NCBI GenBank assembly: GCA_004193285.1
Contig: SECP01000003.1
Location: forward strand, 186,001 to 250,000
DNA length: 64,000 nucleotides
DNA from: Myxococcales bacterium
GTDB taxonomy: Bacteria > Myxococcota_A > Polyangia > Polyangiales > Polyangiaceae
Direction of reading: 5' to 3'
Shown: positions 1-7,522 of the stretch, piece after piece
Layout: each line of letters opens with the position of its first letter
How positions within the stretch are numbered: the stretch's first letter is position 1
The notes under the pieces: model-generated
Databases searched by the model: none
Told to the model about the DNA's origin: nothing
What the model saw: only the letters and a program-made list of their open reading frames with translations
Position numbers and translations under genes: made by a program

Positions 1-16
1 CTTCGGTAACTCTCAT
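1..16 (-). CDS. flgL: FlgL (hook-filament junction protein), first five codons only
   Basis: An ATG at 16-14 on the minus strand overlaps the flgK stop codon in an ATGA arrangement and reads M-R-V-T-E before the window ends. FlgL proteins usually start with a similar short string (M-R-[IV]-[ST]), and flgL normally follows flgK. The call rests on position, the overlapping start and five residues, so it is an inference from context. Confidence 0.6.
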
Positions 17-1401
17 CGGCCAACTCGGTTGATCAGGTCTGCCAGCAGCTCGTCCGCGACGGACAGCACCTTGCCGGCCGCCTCGTAGGCGCGCTGGTAC
101 TTCGTGAGCGCGACCATCTCTTCGTCCAGGGAGACGCCGCTGACGCTCTCGCGCATGGCCTGGACCTGATCCTTGATGGCGCTCTGCGTCTCGACCGCCT
201 GCGCGATCGCGGCCTTGCGCTGGCCGATGCCGCCCACGATGTCCCCGTAGGTCTCCGCGGCGGTACGCCCGCCGCTGATGGGCTGGCTCCAAAGATTCGC
301 GAGCGCGACGGCGTTTCCGGTCCCGCCGGGCAGGCTGATCGTGTCCGAAGCGGCCGCGATGGCGTCCGGATTGCCGGCCACGCCGGCGCTCAACCGGACC
401 GCGCGACCCGAGCCCAGCGCCACTGCGGGCACGTCGAAGAGGTCTCGCCCGGTCACGCCATCCTTGCCGAAGCCGGCGGCGTGCTGCGCGTTGACCGAGC
501 TCGCGACGTCGAAGACGAGCTTGTCGAAACGCTCCGAGACGTCGAATAGGTCCACGTCGCGGGCGTCCTTGATGCCCGCGAGCCGACCGCCGGTCAGGAA
601 CTTGGTCACCTCCGTCGGGGTGTCGCCGTCCCGCGCGATGGTGAGCTTGAGCGAGCCGTCGTCCTGCAGACCGATGTCGAGCTTGCGCGCGTCCACGCCG
701 TCTACCAGGGTGCCGCCCGAGACCTGAACGACGATGCTGCCTTTGACGTCCGAGATGGTGCGAACGTCCACCAGCTCGGAGAGCCCTAGGAGCAGGTTGT
801 TGCGCTGATCCTTGAGGTCCGCCGCGTCCTCGCCTTGCGCTTCTGCCGCCAGAATGCGCCGGTTGAGCACCGAGATGCTTTCGCCGGCCTGGTTGATCTG
901 GCTGGCGGTGTCTTGCGCGGCCTTGAACAGCTCGTTCTTTTGGTCGGAGAGCGAGTTTCCGATGGAGTTTGCCCGCGACGCGAAGGCGTCCGCCGCGCCG
1001 AGCACCGAGCTGCGCACGGTGGGGTCGTTCGGATTCGCGGCCAGCGCGGAAAAAGAAGAATACAGACCGTCCAGCACGCTGCCCATGCCGGTTGCGCCGA
1101 GGTCGTTGAACAGCGCCTCCACCGAGCCGAGCTGCTTGTCGTGCTCGGAGGCGGCCGACGCGCTGCCTCGCGCCGTGAGCTCGCGCCGCTCGATGTAAAC
1201 ATCCGTCGCGCGGCGCAGGCCGTTAGCGGTCACGGTACCGGTGGTGGCGGTGCCGAGCGCTCGCGTCTCCAAGAGCGGGTCACGCCGGACGTAGCCGGGG
1301 GTGTTGACGTTCGTGATGTTTTGGCCTGTGACGTTCAGGCCGTAGGACTGCGCGGAGAGGGAGTCGCGCGCGGTGTAAAGGAGCTGGTTGAGTGACCCCA
1401 T
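13..1401 (-). CDS. flgK: Flagellar hook-associated protein 1 (FlgK)
   Basis: FlgK forms the first junction zone between hook and filament and is exported through the flagellar type III apparatus. The 462-residue protein has the N-terminal D0 helix typical of rod/hook/junction proteins, with the motif NITNVNTPGY near residues 28-37. It ends in the matching C-terminal helix (YQRAYEAAGKVLSVADELL, about 435-453). Length is at the short end for FlgK, so the middle domains are compact. The ATG at 1401 lies 3 bp after the flgN stop, and its own stop overlaps the presumed flgL start. It is the penultimate visible gene of a leftward operon that starts at flgG. Confidence 0.95.
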   Translation of the reverse strand: MGSLNQLLYTARDSLSAQSYGLNVTGQNITNVNTPGYVRRDPLLETRALGTATTGTVTANGLRRATDVYIERRELTARGSASAASEHDKQLGSVEALFNDLGATGMGSVLDGLYSSFSALAANPNDPTVRSSVLGAADAFASRANSIGNSLSDQKNELFKAAQDTASQINQAGESISVLNRRILAAEAQGEDAADLKDQRNNLLLGLSELVDVRTISDVKGSIVVQVSGGTLVDGVDARKLDIGLQDDGSLKLTIARDGDTPTEVTKFLTGGRLAGIKDARDVDLFDVSERFDKLVFDVASSVNAQHAAGFGKDGVTGRDLFDVPAVALGSGRAVRLSAGVAGNPDAIAAASDTISLPGGTGNAVALANLWSQPISGGRTAAETYGDIVGGIGQRKAAIAQAVETQSAIKDQVQAMRESVSGVSLDEEMVALTKYQRAYEAAGKVLSVADELLADLINRVGR

Positions 1402-1404
1402 GCT

Positions 1405-1803
1405 TCAGCCTCGGAAATCCACGCGCAGGCCGTCCTGCACGGCGCTGGGGCGATTGCTGGGGGAGCTCAGCGCCTGGCCGCTCGCATTCTGCAGGATGGT
1501 GCGAATGGCGTCTCGGGCGTGGTGCAGGAGGATTTGATTGTGGAGCGCGGCGTGACGGATGCGCTCCAAGGCGTCCCGATCTTCGGGGCCGGGCGGACAT
1601 TGAGCGCAGACCGCGGTGAGCTGCTCCCACAGTGCCAGCTTTCTGTCGGTCAGAGCGTCAAGCTCGTCTCGGGCCAGGCGACGCAGAGCGAGGGCCTCTT
1701 CCGCGTGGAGGAGTAAGAGCTCCTCGAGCGTCGTCTTCAGCTGGGTTTTCTGCGCCTCTGCCTGCACGTGGAGCTTCCTTGTTCCCGCGGCACGGGCTTG
1801 CAC
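1405..1803 (-). CDS. flgN: FlgN-like chaperone for FlgK/FlgL
   Basis: A 132-residue, almost wholly helical protein with heptad-like leucine spacing (for example TLEELLLLHAEEALALRRLA), as in FlgN export chaperones that hold FlgK and FlgL before secretion. Its place between flgM and flgK is the standard one and supports the call more than sequence alone, because FlgN proteins are weakly conserved. The start used is GTG at 1803. No strong Shine-Dalgarno precedes it, so the true start could be a few codons downstream. A short CCCC-GTCA-GGGG dyad (1819-1830) sits between flgM and this gene. Confidence 0.75.
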   Translation of the reverse strand: MQARAAGTRKLHVQAEAQKTQLKTTLEELLLLHAEEALALRRLARDELDALTDRKLALWEQLTAVCAQCPPGPEDRDALERIRHAALHNQILLHHARDAIRTILQNASGQALSSPSNRPSAVQDGLRVDFRG

Positions 1804-1832
1804 TACGCTCGTGAGTCACCCCGTCAGGGGAA

Positions 1833-2117
1833 TCAACCCAAGGCGTCGAGCATGCGACGAGCCACGTCTTGCGAATTAATCTTGAACTGCCCTTCCGCTA
1901 TCTGCGATTTCAGTGCCTCGACCTTGTCTGCGTCGAAGCGGCCGCTCGCGGCCATGTCCCGAGCGCCGGCGGAGATGCTGAACTCCGCGGCGGGGGTGCT
2001 GGGACCCGCCACGCTGCCAACCGATTCTACGGGCTGAGCCGGACGCGCTCCCCCAACGGGGCCTACCGCCATCCTGCCGTAAGCGTCGAGAACCGGATTG
2101 CCCGTGATGCCTTTCAT
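1833..2117 (-). CDS. flgM: Anti-sigma-28 factor FlgM
   Basis: FlgM binds and inhibits the flagellar sigma factor FliA until the hook-basal body is finished, and is then exported. The 94-residue protein has an unstructured N-terminal half and the conserved C-terminal anti-sigma helices (residues about 52-94), including the segment SQIAEGQFKINSQDVARRML. An AGGAGG Shine-Dalgarno precedes the ATG by six bases, the best ribosome site in this operon. Its partner fliA is at 30667-31392. A 117-bp gap separates it from flgJ upstream. I saw no convincing sigma-28 or sigma-54 site in that gap. Confidence 0.9.
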   Translation of the reverse strand: MKGITGNPVLDAYGRMAVGPVGGARPAQPVESVGSVAGPSTPAAEFSISAGARDMAASGRFDADKVEALKSQIAEGQFKINSQDVARRMLDALG

Positions 2118-2234
2118 TTATCGCCTCCTGGTGCGCGTGGTGTCCGCGCATAGGTCTTCGTCCGAGTGAACGGCTGCGACCTGGGGGCCTTGAGGAAAAA
2201 AGCGGGGCTGGGGCAAAGTGCTCTGAAACCGTAG

Positions 2235-2564
2235 TTATTTCGGCAGTTTATCGTTTAAAGAAACTTGCGGTGCGTGACCGGCGAGGCTCTTGGCGACGAT
2301 GTCCGCGAGCCCGATGCCGCCCGTTCCGGAAATTTGGTCGGCCATGGCGCCCACGACCATGGAGCCGTAGGTGCTCTGGCCGGTGGTGAGCTTGCCGCCG
2401 CCGCTCATGGAGGTGGTCTTCTCCAACGAGCTCAGGAGGCTGCGCAGAAAGATGGCCTCGAAGTCCTTGGCCGCCTTGAGCGCCTTCGGGTCGGTGGCGG
2501 GCTCGGTCTTCTGAGCCGCACCCGCCGCCTGGAGCCCGTTCACCGCCGAAAGAGGGAAGGTCAT
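2235..2564 (-). CDS. flgJ: Rod-binding domain protein, FlgJ N-terminal type
   Basis: This 109-residue protein matches the N-terminal rod-scaffolding domain of FlgJ (core ALKAAKDFEAIFLRSLLSSL near residues 28-47, then a YGSMVVGAMADQISGTGGIG segment). The C-terminal peptidoglycan hydrolase domain of enterobacterial FlgJ is absent, as in many alpha- and deltaproteobacteria, so a separate lytic enzyme is presumably needed for the rod to cross the wall. Its ATG overlaps the flgI stop by four bases (ATGA), indicating translational coupling. Confidence 0.88.
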   Translation of the reverse strand: MTFPLSAVNGLQAAGAAQKTEPATDPKALKAAKDFEAIFLRSLLSSLEKTTSMSGGGKLTTGQSTYGSMVVGAMADQISGTGGIGLADIVAKSLAGHAPQVSLNDKLPK

Positions 2565-3670
2565 TGAACGATCACCTCTGCACGAAGCGCGCCAGCAGCC
2601 TTGAGCGCCTGCAGGATGCTGCCCAGCTCGCGCGGAGTGACGCCGAAGGTCGAGAGGGCCTGGGCGACCTCCGCCAGTGACGCGGCGCCGTTCACGTAGG
2701 TGAGCGCCGGCGGCTTCTGTTCGGTGGTCTCGATGTCGGTGCGCTGCACGGTCGCGGTGGTTCCGCCGTTGATGAAGCCTCCGCCGTTCGGCTGGGAGAC
2801 TTCCTTGCTCTCCTTGACCGCGATGGTGATGCCGCCCTGCGCGATGGCGACCGGGGAGAGCCGGACGTCACCGCCGGCAACGATGGTTCCCGTGCGCTCG
2901 TTGATGACGACGCGGGCCACGCTACCGGGCTCGACGTCCACGTCACCGAGCTTGGAGATGAGCTCGACGGGCTTGTTCTTGAGCTCACTCGGCGCCTTGA
3001 TCTCCACCGAGCCGCCGTCTACCGCCCGGGCGGTGCCTTCGCCCATCGCCTTGTTCAAGCCCTCCGCGACGCGCATGGCGGTATCGAAGCTGGGCGCGCG
3101 AATGGCGAGCGTGACCCTGCCGTCAGTCGCGAAAACGGTCTTGATCTCGCGCTCGATGATGGCTCCGCTCGGGATGCGGCCCGTCGTGGTGACGTTCTCC
3201 TGCACGGAGCTACCGGAGCTGCCGGAGGCCGAGAAGCCGCCGAGCACGAGGGGACCCTGCGCCGCGGCGTACGTCCGGCGGTCGGCGCCGCGCAAGGGAG
3301 TCTGCACCAGCACGCCGCCGCGCAGGCTCTTGGAGTTGCCCATAGAGGAAACGACGACGTCCAGCTTGGACCCGTTCCGGGCGAACGCTGGAATGTTGGC
3401 GGTAACGATGACCGCGGCCACGTTCTTCAGGCGAATCTGCCGAGCGTCCACCTGCACGCCCAGGCGGCGGAGCAGCGCCCGCAGTGACTGCATCGCGAAG
3501 GGCGACGAGATGTCGTCACCGGTGCCGTTGAGGCCCGTGACCACCCCGTAGCCGAGCAGCTGGTTTTCGCGCGCTCCCACCACGTCCACCAAATCTCGCA
3601 CCTTGTCCGCGCGGGCGGAGCCTGGCAGGAGCAGGACGAGCGCGACGAAAAGGCCGGTGAGGAGCTTCAT
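2561..3670 (-). CDS. flgI: Flagellar P-ring protein FlgI
   Basis: FlgI builds the periplasmic P ring around the rod. From the ATG at 3670 the protein has 369 residues, starts with a Sec signal peptide (MKLLTGLFVALVLLLPGSARA splits into charged, hydrophobic and A-x-A parts) and continues with the family hallmark VVGARENQLLGYGVVTGLNG. The C-terminal FGVTPRELGSILQALKAAGA is also typical. GGAG lies about eight bases before this ATG, which decides the start. The frame stays open 59 codons further upstream to an ATG overlapping the flgH stop. That longer form would bury the signal peptide and is disfavoured. Confidence 0.93.
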   Translation of the reverse strand: MKLLTGLFVALVLLLPGSARADKVRDLVDVVGARENQLLGYGVVTGLNGTGDDISSPFAMQSLRALLRRLGVQVDARQIRLKNVAAVIVTANIPAFARNGSKLDVVVSSMGNSKSLRGGVLVQTPLRGADRRTYAAAQGPLVLGGFSASGSSGSSVQENVTTTGRIPSGAIIEREIKTVFATDGRVTLAIRAPSFDTAMRVAEGLNKAMGEGTARAVDGGSVEIKAPSELKNKPVELISKLGDVDVEPGSVARVVINERTGTIVAGGDVRLSPVAIAQGGITIAVKESKEVSQPNGGGFINGGTTATVQRTDIETTEQKPPALTYVNGAASLAEVAQALSTFGVTPRELGSILQALKAAGALRAEVIVQ

Positions 3671-3846
3671 GATGCCGCTCCGGGCTCTTGCAGTGGGCGT
3701 GCCGGCGCTCGGGCGGCGGCGGTGGCGCTCCAGTTTGCGGCGGAGTGACGACAGCGCCTGGCGGGCGCGGCGGCGGCCTGGCTCTTCGGCCGTCAGGGCG
3801 CTGGCGCCTCGGGCCGTGCGCGGTTGGGAGCTGGCTAGGCGCGCCA
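3671..3846 (-). other. flgH-flgI spacer, open in the flgI frame
   Basis: Within an otherwise overlapping operon there is a 176-bp spacer. It remains open in the flgI frame and begins with an ATG that overlaps the flgH stop as TGATG, a layout often used for coupled translation. The encoded 59 residues are Arg/Ala-rich (for example RRKLERHRRRPSAG) and resemble no export signal. It may be a leader, a coupled micro-ORF fused to flgI, or non-coding DNA that stays open because of high GC. Confidence 0.35.
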
Positions 3847-4551
3847 TCAAAACGGGTTTACCGCGTCCAAGATCTTGTTGAGCCAGCCGCGCTCGACTTG
3901 GTCGTCGATGTCGCCGCGGCCAGTGAACTCGACGCGGGCGTCGGCGATGAGCGAAGAGTCCACCGAGTTGTCGGGGGCGATGTCGGGGGGACGAATCACG
4001 CCGGAGATGTACAGGTGCTGCTCTTCGTAGTTGATCATCACGACCTTCGTCCCTTCGACGTACAGGTCGCCGTTCGGCAGCTCTTGCTTGACCCGAACGC
4101 CAATGACCGCGTTCAGGGTGCCGGCGCGCTGAGTCTTGCCTTCGCCCGCAAAATCATAGCTGGAGGCCATTTCCAGGAGGGATTTGGGGTCGATGTTGGG
4201 GTAGGCCTTCTGGATCGCGGGCACCAGGCCGAGGAGCGACTCCATGCCGGCGGAGCGGCTGGAGTCCTTGGAGAGGTTGGTCGTCGCCCCGCCTTGAGCG
4301 TCCGCCTTTTCGTTGATGCGCACGAGCACGATGTCGCCGACCTTGAGCGCGCGCGTGTCCTCCAGGAACCCCGCCTGGGCCTCGCTGAAGATGCTACCGG
4401 TGGAAGGCTTGTTCTGCTGCTGGGTGGCCGCGTACTCGCCGGACTTGTAGGCGCGCTCGCGCGCCGTGAAGGGCGCGATGTGGTTGGGGCCGCAGCCGGA
4501 GAGCGCAGCCAAGGCCGCGAGCGTGAGCCGAAGGCCGAACGCGCCCTTCAT
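3847..4551 (-). CDS. flgH: Flagellar L-ring lipoprotein FlgH
   Basis: FlgH forms the outer-membrane L ring. The 234-residue protein has a lipoprotein signal with lipobox L-S-G-C (Cys20) and the conserved regions SIFSEAQAGFLEDTRALKVG, GTLNAVIGVRVKQELPNGDL and EEQHLYISGVIRPPDI. The charged N-F-type C-terminus is also usual. Its start overlaps the flgA stop by four bases. Presence of both flgH and flgI shows that the organism has an outer membrane traversed by the flagellum. Confidence 0.95.
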   Translation of the reverse strand: MKGAFGLRLTLAALAALSGCGPNHIAPFTARERAYKSGEYAATQQQNKPSTGSIFSEAQAGFLEDTRALKVGDIVLVRINEKADAQGGATTNLSKDSSRSAGMESLLGLVPAIQKAYPNIDPKSLLEMASSYDFAGEGKTQRAGTLNAVIGVRVKQELPNGDLYVEGTKVVMINYEEQHLYISGVIRPPDIAPDNSVDSSLIADARVEFTGRGDIDDQVERGWLNKILDAVNPF

Positions 4552-5279
4552 TGAACCACCCGCGCGAGCGTGCCGTTCACGACTTTTCCGTAGAGGATCT
4601 TGTTCGTGGTCGTGACGCGGAACTGCAGGGTGTCGCCGATCTCACCATCAGCGAGGGCAACCGCGGTAGCGCTGATGCGCGCGGGGCCGCTCTCGATCAT
4701 GAGCTGGAGGCGAGCCCCCTTGGTGACGGTGGCGATGGCGGCAGAGGCCGGAATCTCCAACGAAAGCTGAAGCGGGATGCGGGCCACGATCTGCCCGTCG
4801 TTGGAAAGCTCGATGGTGGCGGTGGTCAGGTGCTCGCCTTCGCGTCGCGGCAGCTTGGAGACTCGCACCGCGCTCACGGTGGCGCTGGGGGAGGTGACGG
4901 CTTTGGCAGTCGCGCGCGCGCGCCGCACCGTAACGCCGGCGGGAAGCGCCCCCAGCAAATGCGGGGTCGCGGCGGTCGCCAGCTCCTCCGTGCTCCAGCG
5001 CTTGGCCGCGCTCGTGACGCGCACGTTGCTCGGTAAGCGCAGCTGCTTGAGATCCACGCCGCTCTTGTCGGCCGCGTCCAGGATCTCGCCCCGCGCGATG
5101 GTGCGGGAACCGCCGGGCGGCGGGGCGGCGACGACCTCGAGATCGGGCACCGAAGCCGGCAGCTCGCTCACCAGGTCGGAGAGGCGGACGCGAGCGCCGC
5201 GCACGATGCGGCCCTCGTCGGCGCTGGCCGGAGCCGCGGCGGTGGCGAGCGCGAGCAGGAGCGGGGCGAGAGCTCTCAT
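4548..5279 (-). CDS. flgA: P-ring assembly chaperone FlgA
   Basis: FlgA is a periplasmic chaperone for P-ring formation. The 243-residue product has a Sec signal peptide ending around A-S-A-D (residues 18-21), a variable middle, and the C-terminal SAF/FlgA domain with V-T-K-G-A-R-L-Q-L-M-I-E and the terminal string LQFRVTTTNKILYGKVVNG, where N-x-x-S/I-x-[KR]-x-[IV]-x-G-x-V is the family signature. It lies 2 bp after the flgG stop and overlaps flgH by four bases. Sequence identity to FlgA is modest over the N-terminal half. Confidence 0.9.
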   Translation of the reverse strand: MRALAPLLLALATAAAPASADEGRIVRGARVRLSDLVSELPASVPDLEVVAAPPPGGSRTIARGEILDAADKSGVDLKQLRLPSNVRVTSAAKRWSTEELATAATPHLLGALPAGVTVRRARATAKAVTSPSATVSAVRVSKLPRREGEHLTTATIELSNDGQIVARIPLQLSLEIPASAAIATVTKGARLQLMIESGPARISATAVALADGEIGDTLQFRVTTTNKILYGKVVNGTLARVVQ

Positions 5280-5281
5280 GA

Positions 5282-6067
5282 TTACCTCAGCTGCGTGGCC
5301 GCGCGCAGCATGTCGTCGGCGGTGGTGATGACCTTGGAGTTGATCTCGTACGAGCGCTGCGCGCTGATGAGGCCGATCATCTCTTCGACGATGTCCACGT
5401 TCGACTGCTCGACCGCGCCTTGCAGCAGCGTGCCGCGGCCGTCCGCGCCGGGCTCACCGAGCTGCGCTTCGCCACTGGCGCGGGTGGGCGTGAGCAAGTT
5501 GTGACCCATGGCCTGCATGCCGGAGGGGTTCACGAAGTTGGCGAGCTGAATCTGGCCGACGTCGCTCGGGGTGGTTTGACCGGGCAGCGTGACGGAGACG
5601 GTTCCGTTCGAGGAGATCGCGACGTTCAGCGCGTCGGGCGGGATCGTGATCGGCGGGTCGAGCGGCAAGCCTTCAGCGGTGACCACGCGGCCGTCGCCGT
5701 CGGTCCGCAGCGCGCCGTTGCGGGTGTAGGCGGGGGTGCCGTCGTTCTGCTGCACGACGAGGAAGCCGTTGCCTTCGACCGAGACGTCTAGCTGATTGCC
5801 GGTTTGCAGGATAGAGCCCTGCTGGAACATGCGGGAGGTGCTCACCACGCGCACGCCGGTGCCGAGCTGGAGACCGGTCGGCGACATCGTCGTGGGCCCG
5901 GTGGGCGTGCCCGCTTGCCGCACGGTTTGGTACAGCAGATCTTGAAAGTCGACTCGCTGCTTCTTGTACCCGACGGTGTTGCCGTTCGAGATGTTGTGAG
6001 AGATGGCTTCCAGGTTGGTTTCCTGAGCCGCCATTCCGGTTGCAGCGATGTTCAGAGATCGGAACAT
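5282..6067 (-). CDS. flgG: Distal rod protein FlgG
   Basis: FlgG forms the distal rod. The 261-residue length and the N-terminal motif MFRSLNIAATGMAAQETNLE with NISNGNTVGYKKQRVDFQDL are diagnostic. The C-terminus (VEEMIGLISAQRSYEINSKV, then TTADDMLRAATQLR) is equally typical. The ATG at 6067 fits the family start exactly, and GGGAG lies just upstream. It heads the leftward flg operon. No flgF (proximal rod) gene accompanies it, although flgF and flgG are usually adjacent. A sigma-54-type motif ends only 13 bp before the ATG. Confidence 0.96.
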   Translation of the reverse strand: MFRSLNIAATGMAAQETNLEAISHNISNGNTVGYKKQRVDFQDLLYQTVRQAGTPTGPTTMSPTGLQLGTGVRVVSTSRMFQQGSILQTGNQLDVSVEGNGFLVVQQNDGTPAYTRNGALRTDGDGRVVTAEGLPLDPPITIPPDALNVAISSNGTVSVTLPGQTTPSDVGQIQLANFVNPSGMQAMGHNLLTPTRASGEAQLGEPGADGRGTLLQGAVEQSNVDIVEEMIGLISAQRSYEINSKVITTADDMLRAATQLR

Positions 6068-6079
6068 GTGTCTCCCGAT

Positions 6080-6095
6080 AGCAGGAGTCGTGCCG
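6080..6095 (-). promoter_or_regulatory. Candidate sigma-54 promoter of the flgG operon
   Basis: Reading the minus strand, CGGCACG-ACTC-CTGCT matches the sigma-54 consensus TGGCACG-N4-TTGCW at all but two positions, with the required GG-to-GC spacing. Transcription would begin around 6069, leaving only about two untranslated bases before the flgG ATG and leaving out the GGGAG ribosome site. That conflict lowers confidence. Confidence 0.55.
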
Positions 6096-6203
6096 CTGCC
6101 TGGCTCTCGGGCTGAGGCCGAGTGTTCGCTGCATCTGCCGCTCCGCCGCTCGTCGAAGACGGCAAATCTCGGGCAGGAGCGTCAACTCGCGAGCGTGCGA
6201 GCG

Positions 6204-6641
6204 TCAGGGCGTTGGCTCGCCGGCGCCGCCGAGGCTCGCACCCGCGTCCGCCGACGCGCCCGCGTCGCCACTCGCGCCGCCGCTCGCGTCGCCGTTGGTG
6301 CCGGCCGCACCGCCCTCGGAGCTGGCCGCGCCGCTGGAGCCGCCATCACCGGCTTCGCTGGAGCCCCCGGCGCTACCGCTCTTGCCGGCGGTGGATACCC
6401 CGCCGCTGGAAGATCCGCCGCGATTGGGCGAGCCTCCGCCGCCCACGGCGCCAGTGCCGCCGCTCGGCTCTTCGCCGGCGCCGCCTTCGCCCGAGGGAAG
6501 CTCCTTGAGCTCGCACTTGCCGGCGCGACAGGTCTGGTCGCTCGGACAATCGCTGTTCCGAAGGCAGCCGTCACCGCCGCACGCTAGCGGCGAGCTGAGC
6601 GGCATCCCGAGCGCGAACAGCAACCAAGCCCAGCGCTTCAT
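6204..6641 (-). CDS. Gly/Ser/Ala-rich secreted protein or lipoprotein, unknown function
   Basis: From the ATG at 6641 the product is about 145 residues. A hydrophobic signal (MKRWAWLLFALGMPLSSPLACG) ends in L-A-C, so it may be lipidated. A small Cys-rich module follows (C-x5-C-x5-C-x4-C over GDGCLRNSDCPSDQTCRAGK), then about 90 residues of Gly/Ser/Ala-rich repeats that look unstructured. Such proteins are common in myxobacteria, which is general knowledge and not a family match. The start overlaps the upstream gene stop by four bases (ATGA), so the two are probably co-translated. No link to flagella is evident beyond position. Confidence 0.65.
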   Translation of the reverse strand: MKRWAWLLFALGMPLSSPLACGGDGCLRNSDCPSDQTCRAGKCELKELPSGEGGAGEEPSGGTGAVGGGGSPNRGGSSSGGVSTAGKSGSAGGSSEAGDGGSSGAASSEGGAAGTNGDASGGASGDAGASADAGASLGGAGEPTP

Positions 6642-7144
6642 AGGCCGAACCTCACGCCCGCGGAGAGCAGGCCCCAAACCAAAATGCTGTCTCCAGGTGT
6701 GTCACTGCCGAGCGGCATCGCCTGGAAGGATGGCTCGAGGAAGAGCCCGAACTTCTTGCCGAACGGCAAGATCGCGGTGCACCCGAAACCGCCGCCGAAC
6801 AGTGTCTCCGGCGTTACGGTACCGCTCAGATTCGCCCAAACACCGAAGTTTCGTGCCATCCAGCGCTCGTAGCGCACCTCCGCGCCGACGCTCGCGCGCT
6901 TCTCCACCTCGACGAATGCGCGAAAACCGAGCGCGTCCGCCTGTCCTTCGTCGCTGCGCAGGTCCACGCCGCCGAGCACACGAAGCCGTGCGCGACGCCA
7001 GCTGAGCCCGGTTCCCGGATCGCCGCCTTCGATGCCGGTGCCGAGACCGAAGACGCCGTCCATCATCAGCTCTTCGGCCCGCACCTCGCGCACGCTCGCT
7101 AGCGTTGCGCACGCGGCCGCAGCCAAAGCGATCCAGAACTTCAC
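6638..7144 (-). CDS. Putative outer-membrane or periplasmic beta-rich protein, unknown
   Basis: A 168-residue protein with a Sec signal peptide (cleavage likely after REVRA, residue about 23). The mature part alternates polar and hydrophobic residues with many glycines and ends in G-V-R-F-G-L, in keeping with a small outer-membrane beta-barrel with a C-terminal aromatic/hydrophobic strand. I do not recognise the family. It is coupled to the downstream Gly/Ser-rich secreted protein. It might be a surface pair, or a sheath- or envelope-related gene inserted in the flagellar locus, but there is no direct evidence for either. Confidence 0.6.
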   Translation of the reverse strand: MKFWIALAAAACATLASVREVRAEELMMDGVFGLGTGIEGGDPGTGLSWRRARLRVLGGVDLRSDEGQADALGFRAFVEVEKRASVGAEVRYERWMARNFGVWANLSGTVTPETLFGGGFGCTAILPFGKKFGLFLEPSFQAMPLGSDTPGDSILVWGLLSAGVRFGL

Positions 7145-7522
7145 GCTCGCCCCTCAGCAACATACGCGCCAACCGACCCGCACCAGCAGCTCGCCCGGCT
7201 CCAGGTCGTATCGACACTCGCGTAGCAGCTAGCGGCGAGGTCCCATAGCTATTGTTTGGCGCCACTTCGTTTCGACGCTTGCGTCACGGCGTGTGCCGGC
7301 GTTCACGTCGCGCGTGGGGCGCTCCACGACTGACGCGGAGAACTCGCCCGCGGCGACGCGATTCTCCCAAAGTCATTTCAGCCCTCGTGCGCCGCAAGCG
7401 CCCCTAAGACGCGGCGGTCTCGCCGGCGGCAGCGCAACCCCCAAGAGCTCTGCTTTCTCGCCCTTCCGATCTCCCGATCTTCTCGTAAGAAAATCTCGAC
7501 CGGAAGGAGGGCAACAGGTCGC
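7145..7522. other. Non-coding stretch between the barrel-like gene and the sigma-54 activator
   Basis: This 378-bp stretch has no convincing gene on either strand. It must hold the end of the activator transcript and the promoter of the leftward 7144-6204 gene pair. I found no clear stem-loop with a T-run, no sigma-54 or sigma-28 spacing match and no repeat. It is somewhat less GC-rich than its neighbours near 7240-7270. Confidence 0.5.

Noticed and set aside
1819..1830. CCCC-GTCA-GGGG hairpin between flgM and flgN as terminator
   Set aside because: Only 4 bp of stem and no T-run, inside an operon whose later genes must be expressed.
2118..2234. Sigma-54 or sigma-28 promoter in front of flgM
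   Set aside because: The best sigma-54 spacing match has four mismatches, and the GCGATAA next to the flgM ATG lacks a -35 element at 11 bases.
3671..3850. Longer FlgI start at 3850 or 3847
   Set aside because: It would place 59-60 Arg-rich residues before a clear Sec signal peptide; GGAG precedes the internal ATG at 3670. Kept only as a low-interest finding.
7145..7522. Possible small RNA or gene in the 378-bp gap
   Set aside because: No promoter-terminator pair, ribosome site or coding bias that stands out.
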